Assembly: GCF_001298265.1 (NCBI RefSeq)
Contig: NZ_LGSZ01000019.1
Coordinates: 80,799 to 144,798 of the forward strand
DNA: 64,000 nt
Source: Allobosea vaviloviae
GTDB lineage: Bacteria > Pseudomonadota > Alphaproteobacteria > Rhizobiales > Beijerinckiaceae
Direction of reading: 5' to 3'
Below the pieces are notes generated by a model, which worked only from the letters and a program-made list of their open reading frames with translations, was not told the origin of the DNA and searched no databases. A program made the position numbers and the translations under genes. Each line of letters starts with the position of its first letter. Within the stretch, counting starts at the first letter, position 1. Below, in pieces: positions 9,240-17,723 of this stretch.

Positions 9240-10274
9240 GTGTCCGAGATATCGCCAGCCTCCCCTCGAAGCGTTCCACCGCCGCCCTCCAACCGGCCTG
9301 AGCTGACAATCGTCGTGCCCGTGCACAACGAGGCCGAGAATCTGCCGCTGCTCGTCGAGCGCCTGAAGCAGGTGCTGGACGGCGCCGTGGCGTCGTGGGA
9401 ACTGGTCTGCGTCGATGACGGCAGCCGGGACGGCACGCTGGCCGTGCTCAAGCTGCTGAGCGCCCAGGACACGCGCATCAGCGCCGTCTCGTTCAGCCGC
9501 AATTTCGGCAAGGAGATCGCGATCGCGGCCGGGTTAGACCACGCCTCGGGCGAGGCCGTCGTGATCATGGATGCCGATCTGCAGCACCCGCCGGAGACGA
9601 TCCTCGCCTTCCTGGAGAAATGGCGCGAAGGCTATCTCAACATCTACGGCCAGCGCTCCGATCGGGACGGCGAAAGCCGGCTGAAGCGCAACTTCGCCAA
9701 GCTGTTCTACCGGCTCTTCGCCAGCTTCGGCGAGACCGAACTGCCCGAGGGCGCCGGCGATTTCCGCCTGCTCGACCGCAAGGTCGTCGATGCGCTGCGT
9801 GCCCTGCCGGAGCGGGCGCGCTTCTCGAAGGGGCTCTATGCCTGGGTCGGCTTTCCCTCGACGGGCGTGATCTTCGACGTCGCCGAGCGCGAGCATGGCG
9901 AGACGAAGTTCCGCTACCGCAAGCTGTTCTCCTTCGCCTTCGACGGAATCTCGTCCTTCTCGACCGTGCCGCTCAAGATCGCGACCTGGGCCGGGGCCAT
10001 CATCGCGCTGATCTCGACCCTGACGGCGTTGTTCTTTCTTCTGCGCACGCTGTTCTACGGCACCGATCTGCCCGGCTTCCCGTCGTTGATCGTTTCGATC
10101 ATGTTCTTCTCGGGCATCCAGCTCGTCTCGCTGGGCATGATCGGCGAATATGTCGGGCGGATCTTCGCCGAGGTGAAGCGCCGGCCGCTCTACCTGATCG
10201 GCGAGCGTGTCGGCTTCGACGCCCGCACGGTCGACCATCCACGCGGCGACGCGCTGCCGCCGCTGATCCGGTAG
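9240..10274 (+). CDS. GT2 glycosyltransferase, polyprenol-phosphate glycosyltransferase type (ArnC/GtrB-like)
   Basis: 344 residues. An N-terminal GT-A domain begins ELTIVVPVHNEAENL, has VDDGSRDGT and then MDADLQHPP, the nucleotide- and metal-binding motifs of DPM1/ArnC-type enzymes. FRLLDRKVVDAL lies in the acceptor region. Two C-terminal hydrophobic hairpins follow. These enzymes move a sugar from a nucleotide donor to undecaprenyl phosphate on the inner leaflet. The GTG at 9240 after AGAGG is the likely start; a GTG at 9168 would add a poorly conserved basic stretch. The divergent YdjC deacetylase and the downstream murJ support an envelope role. The sugar is unknown. Confidence 0.88.
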   Translation: MSEISPASPRSVPPPPSNRPELTIVVPVHNEAENLPLLVERLKQVLDGAVASWELVCVDDGSRDGTLAVLKLLSAQDTRISAVSFSRNFGKEIAIAAGLDHASGEAVVIMDADLQHPPETILAFLEKWREGYLNIYGQRSDRDGESRLKRNFAKLFYRLFASFGETELPEGAGDFRLLDRKVVDALRALPERARFSKGLYAWVGFPSTGVIFDVAEREHGETKFRYRKLFSFAFDGISSFSTVPLKIATWAGAIIALISTLTALFFLLRTLFYGTDLPGFPSLIVSIMFFSGIQLVSLGMIGEYVGRIFAEVKRRPLYLIGERVGFDARTVDHPRGDALPPLIR

Positions 10275-10338
10275 ACGCAAGCCGCCCGATCTGGGATGAA
10301 GGCGGCAGCCTTTGCCGCCGGTCCTTGCCGACACGCAT

Positions 10339-10452
10339 CGTCATCCCGGACAAGCGGCGAAGCCGCGCCGATCCGGGATCCATTCCGGAGCGTCTCCGCG
10401 TTAGGCTCAGGCATGGATCCCGGGTCTCCGCTTCGCTCCGCCCGGGATGACG
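10339..10452. repeat. Intergenic palindromic repeat, CGTCATCCCGG type
   Basis: Opens CGTCATCCCGGACAAGCGG and closes CGCCCGGGATGACG, with inner inverted pairs CCGGGATCCAT and ATGGATCCCGG. The same element is at 38447-38546. It separates the GT2 gene from murJ. Confidence 0.75.
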
Positions 10453-10486
10453 GCGTGGTGGTTGTGAGAAAAGTCGTCACGCCCTG

Positions 10487-12013
10487 ATGCTTCGCAAAAT
10501 CCTCTCCGTCGGCGGCTTCACCCTTCTGTCCCGGCTGTCGGGGTTCGCCCGCGACATCGTTCTCGCAGCCGTGCTCGGCGCCGGCGCGATGATGGATGCC
10601 TTCTCGGTGGCGCTGCGGCTGCCCAACCATTTCCGCGCCATCTTCGGCGAAGGCGCCGTCAACCAGGCCTATATCCCGGCCTATGCGCGCATCCGCCAGC
10701 AGGGCGGCGAGGCAGCGGCTGCGCTGTTTTCCAACCGCGTCTTCAGCCTGAACCTGATCGTGCAGCTCGTGCTGGTGGCGATCGCCCTGCCTCTGATGCC
10801 GGAGATCGTGCGGCTGCTGGCGCCGGGCTTCGCAAACGATCCGCAGCGCTTCGATCTCGCGGTCGCGCTGACGCGGATCACCTTTCCCTATCTGCTCTTC
10901 ATCACGCTGGTGACGCTGCTTTCGGCCAATCTCAACGCGGTCGACCGCTATGCGGCCGCGGCGGCGGCGCCGATCCTGATGAACATCTGCCTGATCGCGG
11001 CGCTGGCGGTGGCCTTCCTGTTCCCGAGCGCGGCCTATGCGGCCGCCTGGGGCATGGCGGCGGCGGGCGTGCTCGAATGGCTCCTGGTCGCCATCGCGGC
11101 GCGCCACGCCGGCGTCGCCGCCGCGCTGACGCGCCCGCGCCTCGACGCCGATGTCAGGAGCTTCTTCAAGGCCTTCGGCCCGGCCGTGATCGGCTCCGCC
11201 GGCGTTCAGATCGCGCTGTTCGCCGACACCATCATCGCCTCGCTCCTGCCGGCCGGCGCCTATGCCTCGCTGTATTACGCCGAGCGGCTCTATCAGCTCC
11301 CGATCGGCGTCATCGCCATCGGCGTCGGCACCGTGCTGCTGCCGACGATGAGCCGCCTGCTGGCGGCGGGCAACGAGGCCGGATCGGACAAGGCCCAGAA
11401 CCGCGCGGTGGCTCTGACGATCGTCGCGGCCGCGCCGTTCGCCGCCGCCTTCCTGGCGATTCCCGAGCTGATCGTCTCGGCCTTGTTCGAGCGCGGCCGC
11501 TTCGATGGAGCCGCGAGCCAGGCGGCGGGCGCGGTGCTGCTGGCCTATGCGGCCGGCCTGCCGGCGATCGTGCTGATCCGGACGCAGCTCTCGACCTTCC
11601 AGGCGCGCGGCGACACGACGACGCCGATGCTGGTGTCGCTCGCCGCCATCGGCGCCAATGTCGCGCTGAAGCTGTTGTTGTGGCGCGATTTCGGAGCGCC
11701 GGGGCTGGCACTGGCGACGGCCGCAGGCGCCTGGATCAATCTCGGCGCGCTGTTCGTGCTCGGCGTGCGGCGTGGCTGGGCGCGTCCGGATCCGCGGCTG
11801 GCAACGCTGATCGCGGTGACGCTCTGCGCGGCCGTCCTCGCCGGGCTGGTGGCGCGTGTCGCCACGCCGGTCCTGCTCGCGGCGATGGCAGGCTTTCCCT
11901 ACGAGCCAAGGCTGGCTGCGCTCGCCGTCGTCGGCGTCATTGCGGGCGGCCTCTATGCGGTCGTGGTCGCGGGCGGGCTCAAGGCCTCGGGGACGTTGCG
12001 GCTGTTGCGCTGA
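10487..12013 (+). CDS. murJ: Lipid II flippase MurJ
   Basis: 508 residues, almost entirely hydrophobic, with about 14 predicted membrane helices. It opens MLRKILSVGGFTLLSRLSGF and then RDIVLAAVLGAG, the classic MviN/MurJ start, with FGEGAVNQAYIP in the first loop. MurJ moves the peptidoglycan precursor lipid II across the inner membrane and is normally essential. Full length. It lies 212 bases after the GT2 gene with a palindromic repeat between them, so co-transcription is doubtful. Confidence 0.96.
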   Translation: MLRKILSVGGFTLLSRLSGFARDIVLAAVLGAGAMMDAFSVALRLPNHFRAIFGEGAVNQAYIPAYARIRQQGGEAAAALFSNRVFSLNLIVQLVLVAIALPLMPEIVRLLAPGFANDPQRFDLAVALTRITFPYLLFITLVTLLSANLNAVDRYAAAAAAPILMNICLIAALAVAFLFPSAAYAAAWGMAAAGVLEWLLVAIAARHAGVAAALTRPRLDADVRSFFKAFGPAVIGSAGVQIALFADTIIASLLPAGAYASLYYAERLYQLPIGVIAIGVGTVLLPTMSRLLAAGNEAGSDKAQNRAVALTIVAAAPFAAAFLAIPELIVSALFERGRFDGAASQAAGAVLLAYAAGLPAIVLIRTQLSTFQARGDTTTPMLVSLAAIGANVALKLLLWRDFGAPGLALATAAGAWINLGALFVLGVRRGWARPDPRLATLIAVTLCAAVLAGLVARVATPVLLAAMAGFPYEPRLAALAVVGVIAGGLYAVVVAGGLKASGTLRLLR

Positions 12014-12016
12014 GCC

Positions 12017-12997
12017 TCAAGCGAGGAAGCCCCTCGCCGTCTCGCCGAGCAGGATCGCGGCCTCCTCGACCATGCGCGTGACGATCTCGCCGGCTGGCGG
12101 AACATCCGTCACCAGACCCACCGCCTCGCCGACGATCGCCGCGGCGTTTTGCGCATCGCCCGCCATGAAGGCCTCGCGATAGGCGGGCGCCTCCCGCTCG
12201 ATATCGGAGCGGAGCTCGTCGTCGCGGCCAGCCCAGCGCGCGGTGAAAGCGTTTGCGGCGACGCGGATGTCGAAGGGTTTGGGCCAGTCGAGCCGGCGCG
12301 CAATGTCGGGCAGCGAGGTGCGAAGCGTGCCGTCGCCGGTCGCGGCAAGCGCGGCTGCATGGTGGCCTTCATGGACCAGCGCCTCGCGGCTCGCCCAGAA
12401 ACGGGTGCCGACGAGCACGCCGTCCGCACCCAGCATCAGCGACGCCGCAAGTCCGCGGCCGTCGGCGATGCCGCCCGCCGCCAGAAGCAGCGTGTCGGGG
12501 CTCTGGCGGGCAAGCAGGTCGGCGACCTCGGGCACGAAGGGCAGCGTCGCGCGGCGGTGGCCATGCCCGCCGGCCTCGCCGCCTTGCGCGACAATGATCG
12601 CCGCTCCCGCATCGAGCGCCTGCCGGACATGGTCGAGCGACTGGCACTGGCAGATCAGCGGCACGTCGGCGGCCGCGATCTCGGCGGCGAAGGGGGCGGG
12701 ATCGCCGAAGGACAGCATCATCGCGGCGGGACGATGCGCCAGCGCCTGCGTCAGCAGATGCGGCTGCTTCGCCATCGACCAGGTGATGAAGCCGCAGCCG
12801 ATGCGGGTATTGCCGGCCTGGCCGAATTGCGTCTCGAGCCAGGGCCCGTCGCCATAGCCGCCGCCGATCAGGCCAAGGCCGCCGGCCCGCGTTACGGCGG
12901 CAGCGAGCGCGCCGCCAGCCGCCAGCGCCATCGGCGCCGACAGGACGGGGTGCTCGATGCCGAGCCGCTGCGTCAGCCGGGTGACGAGGCGGGCCAT
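12017..12997 (-). CDS. Nitronate monooxygenase family protein
   Basis: 326 residues forming an FMN-binding TIM barrel of the 2-nitropropane dioxygenase family. Motifs seen: HPVLSAPMALAAGG at the start, IVAQGGEAGGHGHRR (the His-containing active-site loop), LLLAAGGIADGRGL and GADGVLVGTRFWAS (phosphate-binding strands). Such enzymes oxidise toxic nitronates, though many members have other FMN-linked roles. Its stop lies 4 bases from that of murJ, in convergent orientation, and its start lies only 6 bases from the ilvE stop, so it is probably the second gene of an ilvE-led transcript. Confidence 0.88.
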   Translation of the reverse strand: MARLVTRLTQRLGIEHPVLSAPMALAAGGALAAAVTRAGGLGLIGGGYGDGPWLETQFGQAGNTRIGCGFITWSMAKQPHLLTQALAHRPAAMMLSFGDPAPFAAEIAAADVPLICQCQSLDHVRQALDAGAAIIVAQGGEAGGHGHRRATLPFVPEVADLLARQSPDTLLLAAGGIADGRGLAASLMLGADGVLVGTRFWASREALVHEGHHAAALAATGDGTLRTSLPDIARRLDWPKPFDIRVAANAFTARWAGRDDELRSDIEREAPAYREAFMAGDAQNAAAIVGEAVGLVTDVPPAGEIVTRMVEEAAILLGETARGFLA

Positions 12998-13002
12998 GGT
13001 TC

Positions 13003-13869
13003 TCAGACCTTCGCGCTGTTGGCGAAGTCCATGTAGATTTCTCGCGCGTGGCGATAGAGCGGGCCGGGCTGGAGCTGGCGGCCGTCGATGCGCCCGACCG
13101 GCACGACCTTCGAGTAGTTGCCCGAGGAGAAGATCTCGTCGGCCTGCTCGAAATCGCTGTAGCGCAGGCTGACCTCCTCGACCGTGACGCCGCCCTGCCG
13201 GAGCAGGCCGATGACGCGCTGGCGCGTGATACCGTTCAGGAAGGTGCCGTTGGGAACAGGCGTCTTCACGATGCCGTCCTTAGCGAGGAAGATGTTGGAG
13301 GTCGCGGTCTCCGCGACATTGCCGAGCATGTCGAGCACCAGCGCATTGTCGAAGCCGGCCGCCTTGGCGGCTTTCAAAATGCGAGCGTTGTTGGGGTAGA
13401 GGCAGCCGGCCTTGGCGTCGGTTGGGGCGGTCTCGATCGAGGGGCGACGGAACGCTCCTTGCGTCACCGAAAGCCCGCCCTCGGGCAAGCCCATGGGCGC
13501 CTCGAACAGGCACAGGCAGAACTGCGTCGACTCCTCGTCGGCGATGATGGTCGAGACGCCGTCGGCCTCGGCCCAGTACATCGGCTTGATATAGAGCGCG
13601 GTCTCGCCGCTGAACTTCTTGATGCCCTCGCGAGCCTTGGAGACGATCTCCTCCGCCGATTGCGTCGGCTTCAACCCGAGCGCCAGGGCGGAGCGGTTGA
13701 CGCGGGCGGCGTGCAGATCGAGGTCGGGCGCCAGACCGTCGAAATAGCGGGCGCCGTCGAAAACGGAGGAGCCCTGCCAGGTCGCATGGCTGCGCGGGCC
13801 CATGATCGGCGGATTGCCCTCGTGCCATTCCCCATCGAACCAGGTCCAAGTCTTCGAATACCAGGCCAT
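13003..13869 (-). CDS. ilvE: Branched-chain amino acid aminotransferase, fold type IV
   Basis: 288 residues from the ATG at 13869, which has AGGAG six bases upstream; an upstream start at 13890 is less likely. The PLP lysine is Lys153 in DAKAGCLYPNNARI, and the cofactor-phosphate segment is GNVAETATSNIF (Glu187), followed by FLNGITRQRVI. These are the fold-type IV signatures shared by IlvE, D-amino acid aminotransferase and aminodeoxychorismate lyase. Length and the N-terminal WTWFDGEWHEGN segment match rhizobial sequences annotated IlvE. It transaminates Leu, Ile and Val with 2-oxoglutarate. The azlCD exporter for branched-chain amino acids lies just upstream on the same strand, which fits. 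Confidence 0.9.
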   Translation of the reverse strand: MAWYSKTWTWFDGEWHEGNPPIMGPRSHATWQGSSVFDGARYFDGLAPDLDLHAARVNRSALALGLKPTQSAEEIVSKAREGIKKFSGETALYIKPMYWAEADGVSTIIADEESTQFCLCLFEAPMGLPEGGLSVTQGAFRRPSIETAPTDAKAGCLYPNNARILKAAKAAGFDNALVLDMLGNVAETATSNIFLAKDGIVKTPVPNGTFLNGITRQRVIGLLRQGGVTVEEVSLRYSDFEQADEIFSSGNYSKVVPVGRIDGRQLQPGPLYRHAREIYMDFANSAKV

Positions 13870-14013
13870 CAGGCGCTCCTGCTGTCGCAATCGACGTTGC
13901 GCGCACCGTCTGCCCCGGGCCTTCCTTCGTCAACCTGAAGCCCTGCACAACCCGATGACGGGATGTGATGGAAGCGATCGGTGCCGGTGATGTTTCAGCC
14001 AGCGCGTCGTCTT

Positions 14014-14093
14014 CGTCATTGCGAGCAGAGCGAAGCAATCCAGAAGGTCTCGCTCGACGTCCCCTGGATTGCTTCGCTGCGCTCGCAATGACG
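14014..14093. repeat. Intergenic palindromic repeat, CGTCATTGCGAGC type
   Basis: Arms CGTCATTGCGAGC...GAAGCAATCCAG and CTGGATTGCTTCGC...GCTCGCAATGACG (one mismatch region) enclose about 20 bases. A second copy is at 59311-59390. This palindrome type is widespread in bacterial intergenic DNA. Confidence 0.8.
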
Positions 14094-14117
14094 GAGGCGG
14101 TGCCGGGGCGGGCGAAA

Positions 14118-14435
14118 TCAGAATCCCAGCGCGCGCAGGCCCGCGATCGTACCCATCCCCACGAGCAGAGCCAGCAATTCGCTGCGGCGGAGCACCATGC
14201 TGCCGATCGCGGCCAGGAGCGCGACCGCCGCCGCCGGTCCGAGACGCTCGATCAGCGGCAGCACGGTCGCCGCGATGATCGAGCCGGGCAGCGCCGCGAG
14301 CCCGCGCCGGACATGCGGCGTCAGCGGGATGAAGCCCATCAGCACCACGCCGGAGATGCGGCAGAGATAGGTCGCCAGCGCCATGGCGAGGATGGCGAGG
14401 ACCGGCCCCCAGATGCCGGGCTCAGGCAGCGTCAT
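14118..14435 (-). CDS. azlD: AzlD family branched-chain amino acid exporter subunit
   Basis: 105 residues with four hydrophobic helices and the AzlD pattern GPVLAILAMALATYLCR near the N-terminus and SELLALLVGMGTIAGL near the end. AzlD is the small partner of AzlC in the LIV-E export system. The ATG at 14435 overlaps the end of azlC by 14 bases, the usual arrangement, implying translational coupling. The frame runs upstream to 14495 but that part is inside azlC. Confidence 0.9.
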   Translation of the reverse strand: MTLPEPGIWGPVLAILAMALATYLCRISGVVLMGFIPLTPHVRRGLAALPGSIIAATVLPLIERLGPAAAVALLAAIGSMVLRRSELLALLVGMGTIAGLRALGF

Positions 14436-15129
14436 CGGTAAACGCTCCCACGAGCGCGCCCGAGAGCGAGCCGACGATGATGAAGGCGTAGCCATCGACC
14501 AGCTTGGAGGTGACCAGCGCCACGATGCCGGCGACCAGCCAGGGCACGGCCGCGCGCTTGCCCCGCCAGAGCGGCACGATCATTGCCGCAAAGAAGATCG
14601 GCAGGACGAGGTCGATGCCCAGGCGACGCGGATCGGCCATCAGGGCACCCAGTGCATGGCCGGGAATGGTGAAGAGGATCCAGACGAGCCAGAGCGCCAG
14701 GCCGGCCCCGATCAGGACGCCGAGATCGCGGCCGCCCTCGGTATGGTAGCGCGTGCCGATCACCCAGTTGGCGTCGGTGAAGAAGAACAGGTGGAAGGCG
14801 TTGAGCGATTTCGGATAATGCGCGAACCAGGGCTGGAGCGAGGCGCCCTGCAGCACCATCCTGGCGTTGACCGTGGCCGTCAGCGCGGCGAGAGCGACGA
14901 TCCCGCCCCAGCTCCATTCCGGCCGCCACAGCTCCAGCGCGATCAGCTGCGAAATGCCGCCATAGACCAGCGCGCTCATCAACAGCGTCTCGAACAGGCT
15001 CAGGCCCTTCGCCGAGGCGGCCGCGCCGAACGCCACGGCGAAGATGATGACGCCGGGCATCAGAACCGAGACCCTGCGAATGCCCAGCAGCATGCCTGCG
15101 GCCGAAACCGGAAAGGCAGCATGACCCAT
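14422..15129 (-). CDS. azlC: AzlC family branched-chain amino acid exporter subunit
   Basis: 235 residues, six or more hydrophobic segments. The AzlC signature MPGVIIFAVAFGAAASAKGL is present near residue 24, then YGGISQLIALELW and NARMVLQGASL, and FFTDANWVIG in the middle. With AzlD it forms an inner-membrane exporter of branched-chain amino acids or their analogues. It is first in the azlCD pair; the upstream region holds the homopolymer-rich repeat, and no operator is evident. Confidence 0.92.
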   Translation of the reverse strand: MGHAAFPVSAAGMLLGIRRVSVLMPGVIIFAVAFGAAASAKGLSLFETLLMSALVYGGISQLIALELWRPEWSWGGIVALAALTATVNARMVLQGASLQPWFAHYPKSLNAFHLFFFTDANWVIGTRYHTEGGRDLGVLIGAGLALWLVWILFTIPGHALGALMADPRRLGIDLVLPIFFAAMIVPLWRGKRAAVPWLVAGIVALVTSKLVDGYAFIIVGSLSGALVGAFTDDAA

Positions 15130-15547
<418 letters not shown>

Positions 15548-16156
15548 ATGATCTGGCTGACCTCTCCCGACATGACCGCCGCGACGTTGCCTGCCGCCTG
15601 GCTGATCGCGACTGGCGCTCAGCCCGGCAATCTGACCGAGCGGTCGCAACTGCGGCGCGAGACCGCGCGCGAGGTGATCGCGCGGCAGCTCGGGCTGCCC
15701 GTGAAGGCCGTAACGATCGGACATGACGGGAAGGGGCGGCCCCTTCTGACAGGACCGGATGGTGCGGGGCTGCATCTGTCGCTGGCGACGCGCGCAGGGT
15801 TGGTGGCGGTAGCGCTGGCGCGGCGGCCGGTCGGCATCGATGTCGAGCGCGTCGATGCCGCCGCTGCTGCGCCGCTGGAGGTTCTCCACCCGGAGGAGGC
15901 GGCAATGCTGCGCGGTCTGCCGGAGTCGTCGCGCCCGCTCGCCTTCGCCCGTCTCTGGGCCGCCAAGGAGGCCTATGTGAAGGCGCTCGGCAGCGGCTTC
16001 CTGCGGGCGCCGGAGAGCTTTGCCGTGACGCTGCTGGCAGCAGACAGGTTTGCGGTCGCCGACCCCTTCAACGCCGGCGCGATCGAAGGTGCTGTCCGGA
16101 CCATCGAAAACGGCGGCCAGGAGATCCTGGCCGCCGCGATGGTGATCCTGGACTGA
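15548..16156 (+). CDS. 4'-phosphopantetheinyl transferase, Sfp-like
   Basis: 202 residues. Carries the two magnesium/CoA-binding motifs of the family: GIDVERV (residues 96-102) and FARLWAAKEAYVKALGSGF (about 133-151, with the WxxKEA core). An upstream HLSLATRAGLVAVAL strand matches the family's (S/T)HSxxxxA position. It attaches the 4'-phosphopantetheine arm of CoA to carrier proteins of fatty-acid, polyketide or non-ribosomal peptide enzymes. At about 200 residues it is nearer the Sfp/Gsp class than AcpS. No carrier protein or synthase is nearby. The stop codon is part of a hairpin shared with the convergent TerC gene. Confidence 0.88.
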   Translation: MIWLTSPDMTAATLPAAWLIATGAQPGNLTERSQLRRETAREVIARQLGLPVKAVTIGHDGKGRPLLTGPDGAGLHLSLATRAGLVAVALARRPVGIDVERVDAAAAAPLEVLHPEEAAMLRGLPESSRPLAFARLWAAKEAYVKALGSGFLRAPESFAVTLLAADRFAVADPFNAGAIEGAVRTIENGGQEILAAAMVILD

Positions 16157-16170
16157 GACCTCGGTCTCAG
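16153..16170. terminator. Hairpin spanning two convergent stop codons
   Basis: CTGAGACC (16153-16160), TC, GGTCTCAG (16163-16170). The TGA of the plus-strand gene and the TGA of the minus-strand gene both lie within the stem. There is no U-tract, so termination is a guess. Confidence 0.4.
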
Positions 16171-16907
16171 CCGGGCTGATCGGCCGGCTTCTTCTTCAGG
16201 GCATAGGCGATGGCGCAGACCAGCGCCGCCCCGATGATCGAGCTGACATAATGCGGCATGTCGGCCGGACCGATGCCGATGGCGCTCTCCTCGATCGGCA
16301 CCTTTTCGATCCAAGTCGGCATGTTGACCTCGAGCCAGCGCAGCACGGCGATGTCACCCAGGATCATCTCGGCGGCGATCCAGCCGAGCAGGGCCGCACC
16401 GAGCCAGATCAGGATCGGGTACTTGCTGATGATCGCGGTCAGGAACTGCGCGCCCATGATGATCAGCGGGATCGAGAGCAGTAACCCGAAGATGAAGAGC
16501 TCCGGGTGTCCGCGCGAGGCCGCCGCGATCGCGATGACGTTGTCCAGGCTCATCACGGCGTCGGCGATGGCGATCGTTCGCACCGCCTGCCAGAGCGTGG
16601 AGCCGCCATCGATATCGGCGTGCGATTCGTCCTCCCCCATGGCGAGCTTGACGGCGATCCAGAACAGCAGCAGGCCGCCGATGATCTTCAGATACGGCAC
16701 CAGCAACAGATAGGTCACGACCAGCGCGAAGATGATGCGCAGGCCGATCGCCGCCGATGCGCCGAGCCAGATACCGACCTTGCGCTGGTTTTCCGGCAGT
16801 TGCCGGCAGGCGAGCGCGATCACCACCGCGTTGTCGCCCGACAGCAACAGGTCGATCCAGATGATCTGGAGCAGCGAAACCCAAAATTGGGAGGATGAGA
16901 AATCCAT
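16167..16907 (-). CDS. TerC family integral membrane protein (second of a tandem pair)
   Basis: 246 residues with seven predicted membrane helices. The two family signatures are LLLSGDNAVVIALACRQL near the start and MSLDNVIAIAAASRG in the middle; the acidic DN pairs lie within the membrane. TerC proteins are linked to tellurite resistance and, for several members, to manganese export. It begins 19 bases after the neighbouring TerC gene, in one transcript. The C-terminal 60 residues diverge from the neighbour, with an extra segment VNMPTWIEKVPIEESA. Confidence 0.9.
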   Translation of the reverse strand: MDFSSSQFWVSLLQIIWIDLLLSGDNAVVIALACRQLPENQRKVGIWLGASAAIGLRIIFALVVTYLLLVPYLKIIGGLLLFWIAVKLAMGEDESHADIDGGSTLWQAVRTIAIADAVMSLDNVIAIAAASRGHPELFIFGLLLSIPLIIMGAQFLTAIISKYPILIWLGAALLGWIAAEMILGDIAVLRWLEVNMPTWIEKVPIEESAIGIGPADMPHYVSSIIGAALVCAIAYALKKKPADQPG

Positions 16908-16926
16908 AGGTCGGTCAGTCCCTTTG

Positions 16927-17631
16927 TCAGAGGGCCGGATCTGGCCGGCGGTGCTTCAGGAGGTAGCCAAGTCCGACGACGAGCAGTGCGCCGATCAGGG
17001 CTGCGGGGTATTCGAAGCGGTGGACCGTCTCGGCGCCGAAGCGGGCGACGAGCCAGGGATCGGTGTCGAACATCTCGCCTGCGACCCAGCCGAGCAGTGC
17101 GGCACCCGCCCAGACCAGGATCGGGAAGCGGGTCAGGAGGCTGGTGATCAGCGAGGCGCCGAGCACGATCAGCGGAATCGAAATGACGAGGCCCGCGACC
17201 AGCAGCGGAATCGAGTCCTTGGCGACGGCGGCGATCGCCAGCACATTGTCGAGGCTCATCACGATGTCGGCGATCGCGACCGTCTGGACGGCCTTCCAAA
17301 GCTTGCTGCTGGCGGTGATCGAATCCTCGTCGCTCTCGCCATCCTCGATAATCAGCTTGACCGCGATCCAGACCAGCAGCACGGCGCCGATGATGTGCAG
17401 GAACGGCGTGTTGAGCAGCGAGGCGATCAACACGGTGAAGATCACGCGCAGGACGACGGCGACGCCAGCCCCGAGCGCGATGCCCTTTGAGCGCTGTTCA
17501 GGCGAAAGCGCCCGGCAAGCCAGTGCGATCACCACCGCATTGTCGCCCGACAGCACGATGTTGAGCGCGATGATCTCGAGCAGCTTGCCCCAGAGGGCGG
17601 GATCCAAAAACGAGATCGAGGAGAAATCCAT
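16927..17631 (-). CDS. TerC family integral membrane protein (first of a tandem pair)
   Basis: 234 residues, same layout as its neighbour: NIVLSGDNAVVIALACRAL, then IVMSLDNVLAIAAVAKD, and a C-terminal VGLGYLLKHRR. The two proteins align through the first 180 residues, so the pair is a duplication with divergence. It may export a divalent metal such as Mn. I looked for the yybP-ykoY manganese riboswitch in the 92 bases upstream and could not recognise it. The upstream tartrate dehydrogenase gene runs the same way and ends 92 bases before. Confidence 0.9.
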   Translation of the reverse strand: MDFSSISFLDPALWGKLLEIIALNIVLSGDNAVVIALACRALSPEQRSKGIALGAGVAVVLRVIFTVLIASLLNTPFLHIIGAVLLVWIAVKLIIEDGESDEDSITASSKLWKAVQTVAIADIVMSLDNVLAIAAVAKDSIPLLVAGLVISIPLIVLGASLITSLLTRFPILVWAGAALLGWVAGEMFDTDPWLVARFGAETVHRFEYPAALIGALLVVGLGYLLKHRRPDPAL

Positions 17632-17685
17632 GAACAGCAGCCCCCTTTTCGGCCCTTAGCGGCCTGGTTTCCAATTTTTTCTTCT

Positions 17686-17707
17686 CCCCTCCCGAGGGAG
17701 GGGAGCG
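17686..17707. repeat. Inverted repeat between tartrate dehydrogenase and TerC genes
   Basis: CTCCCCTCC-CGAG-GGAGGGGAG forms a strong hairpin, flanked on the left (plus strand) by TTTTTTCTT. On the minus strand the stem is followed by A residues, so it does not look like a standard terminator for the dehydrogenase transcript. Confidence 0.5.
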
Positions 17708-17723
17708 TTCTTTCAGCGTCGTC

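Noticed and set aside
17632..17723. A yybP-ykoY manganese riboswitch before the TerC genes
   Set aside because: Searched because TerC genes often carry it, but the conserved GGGGAGUA and GGCUGAGA-type segments are absent in the 92-base leader.
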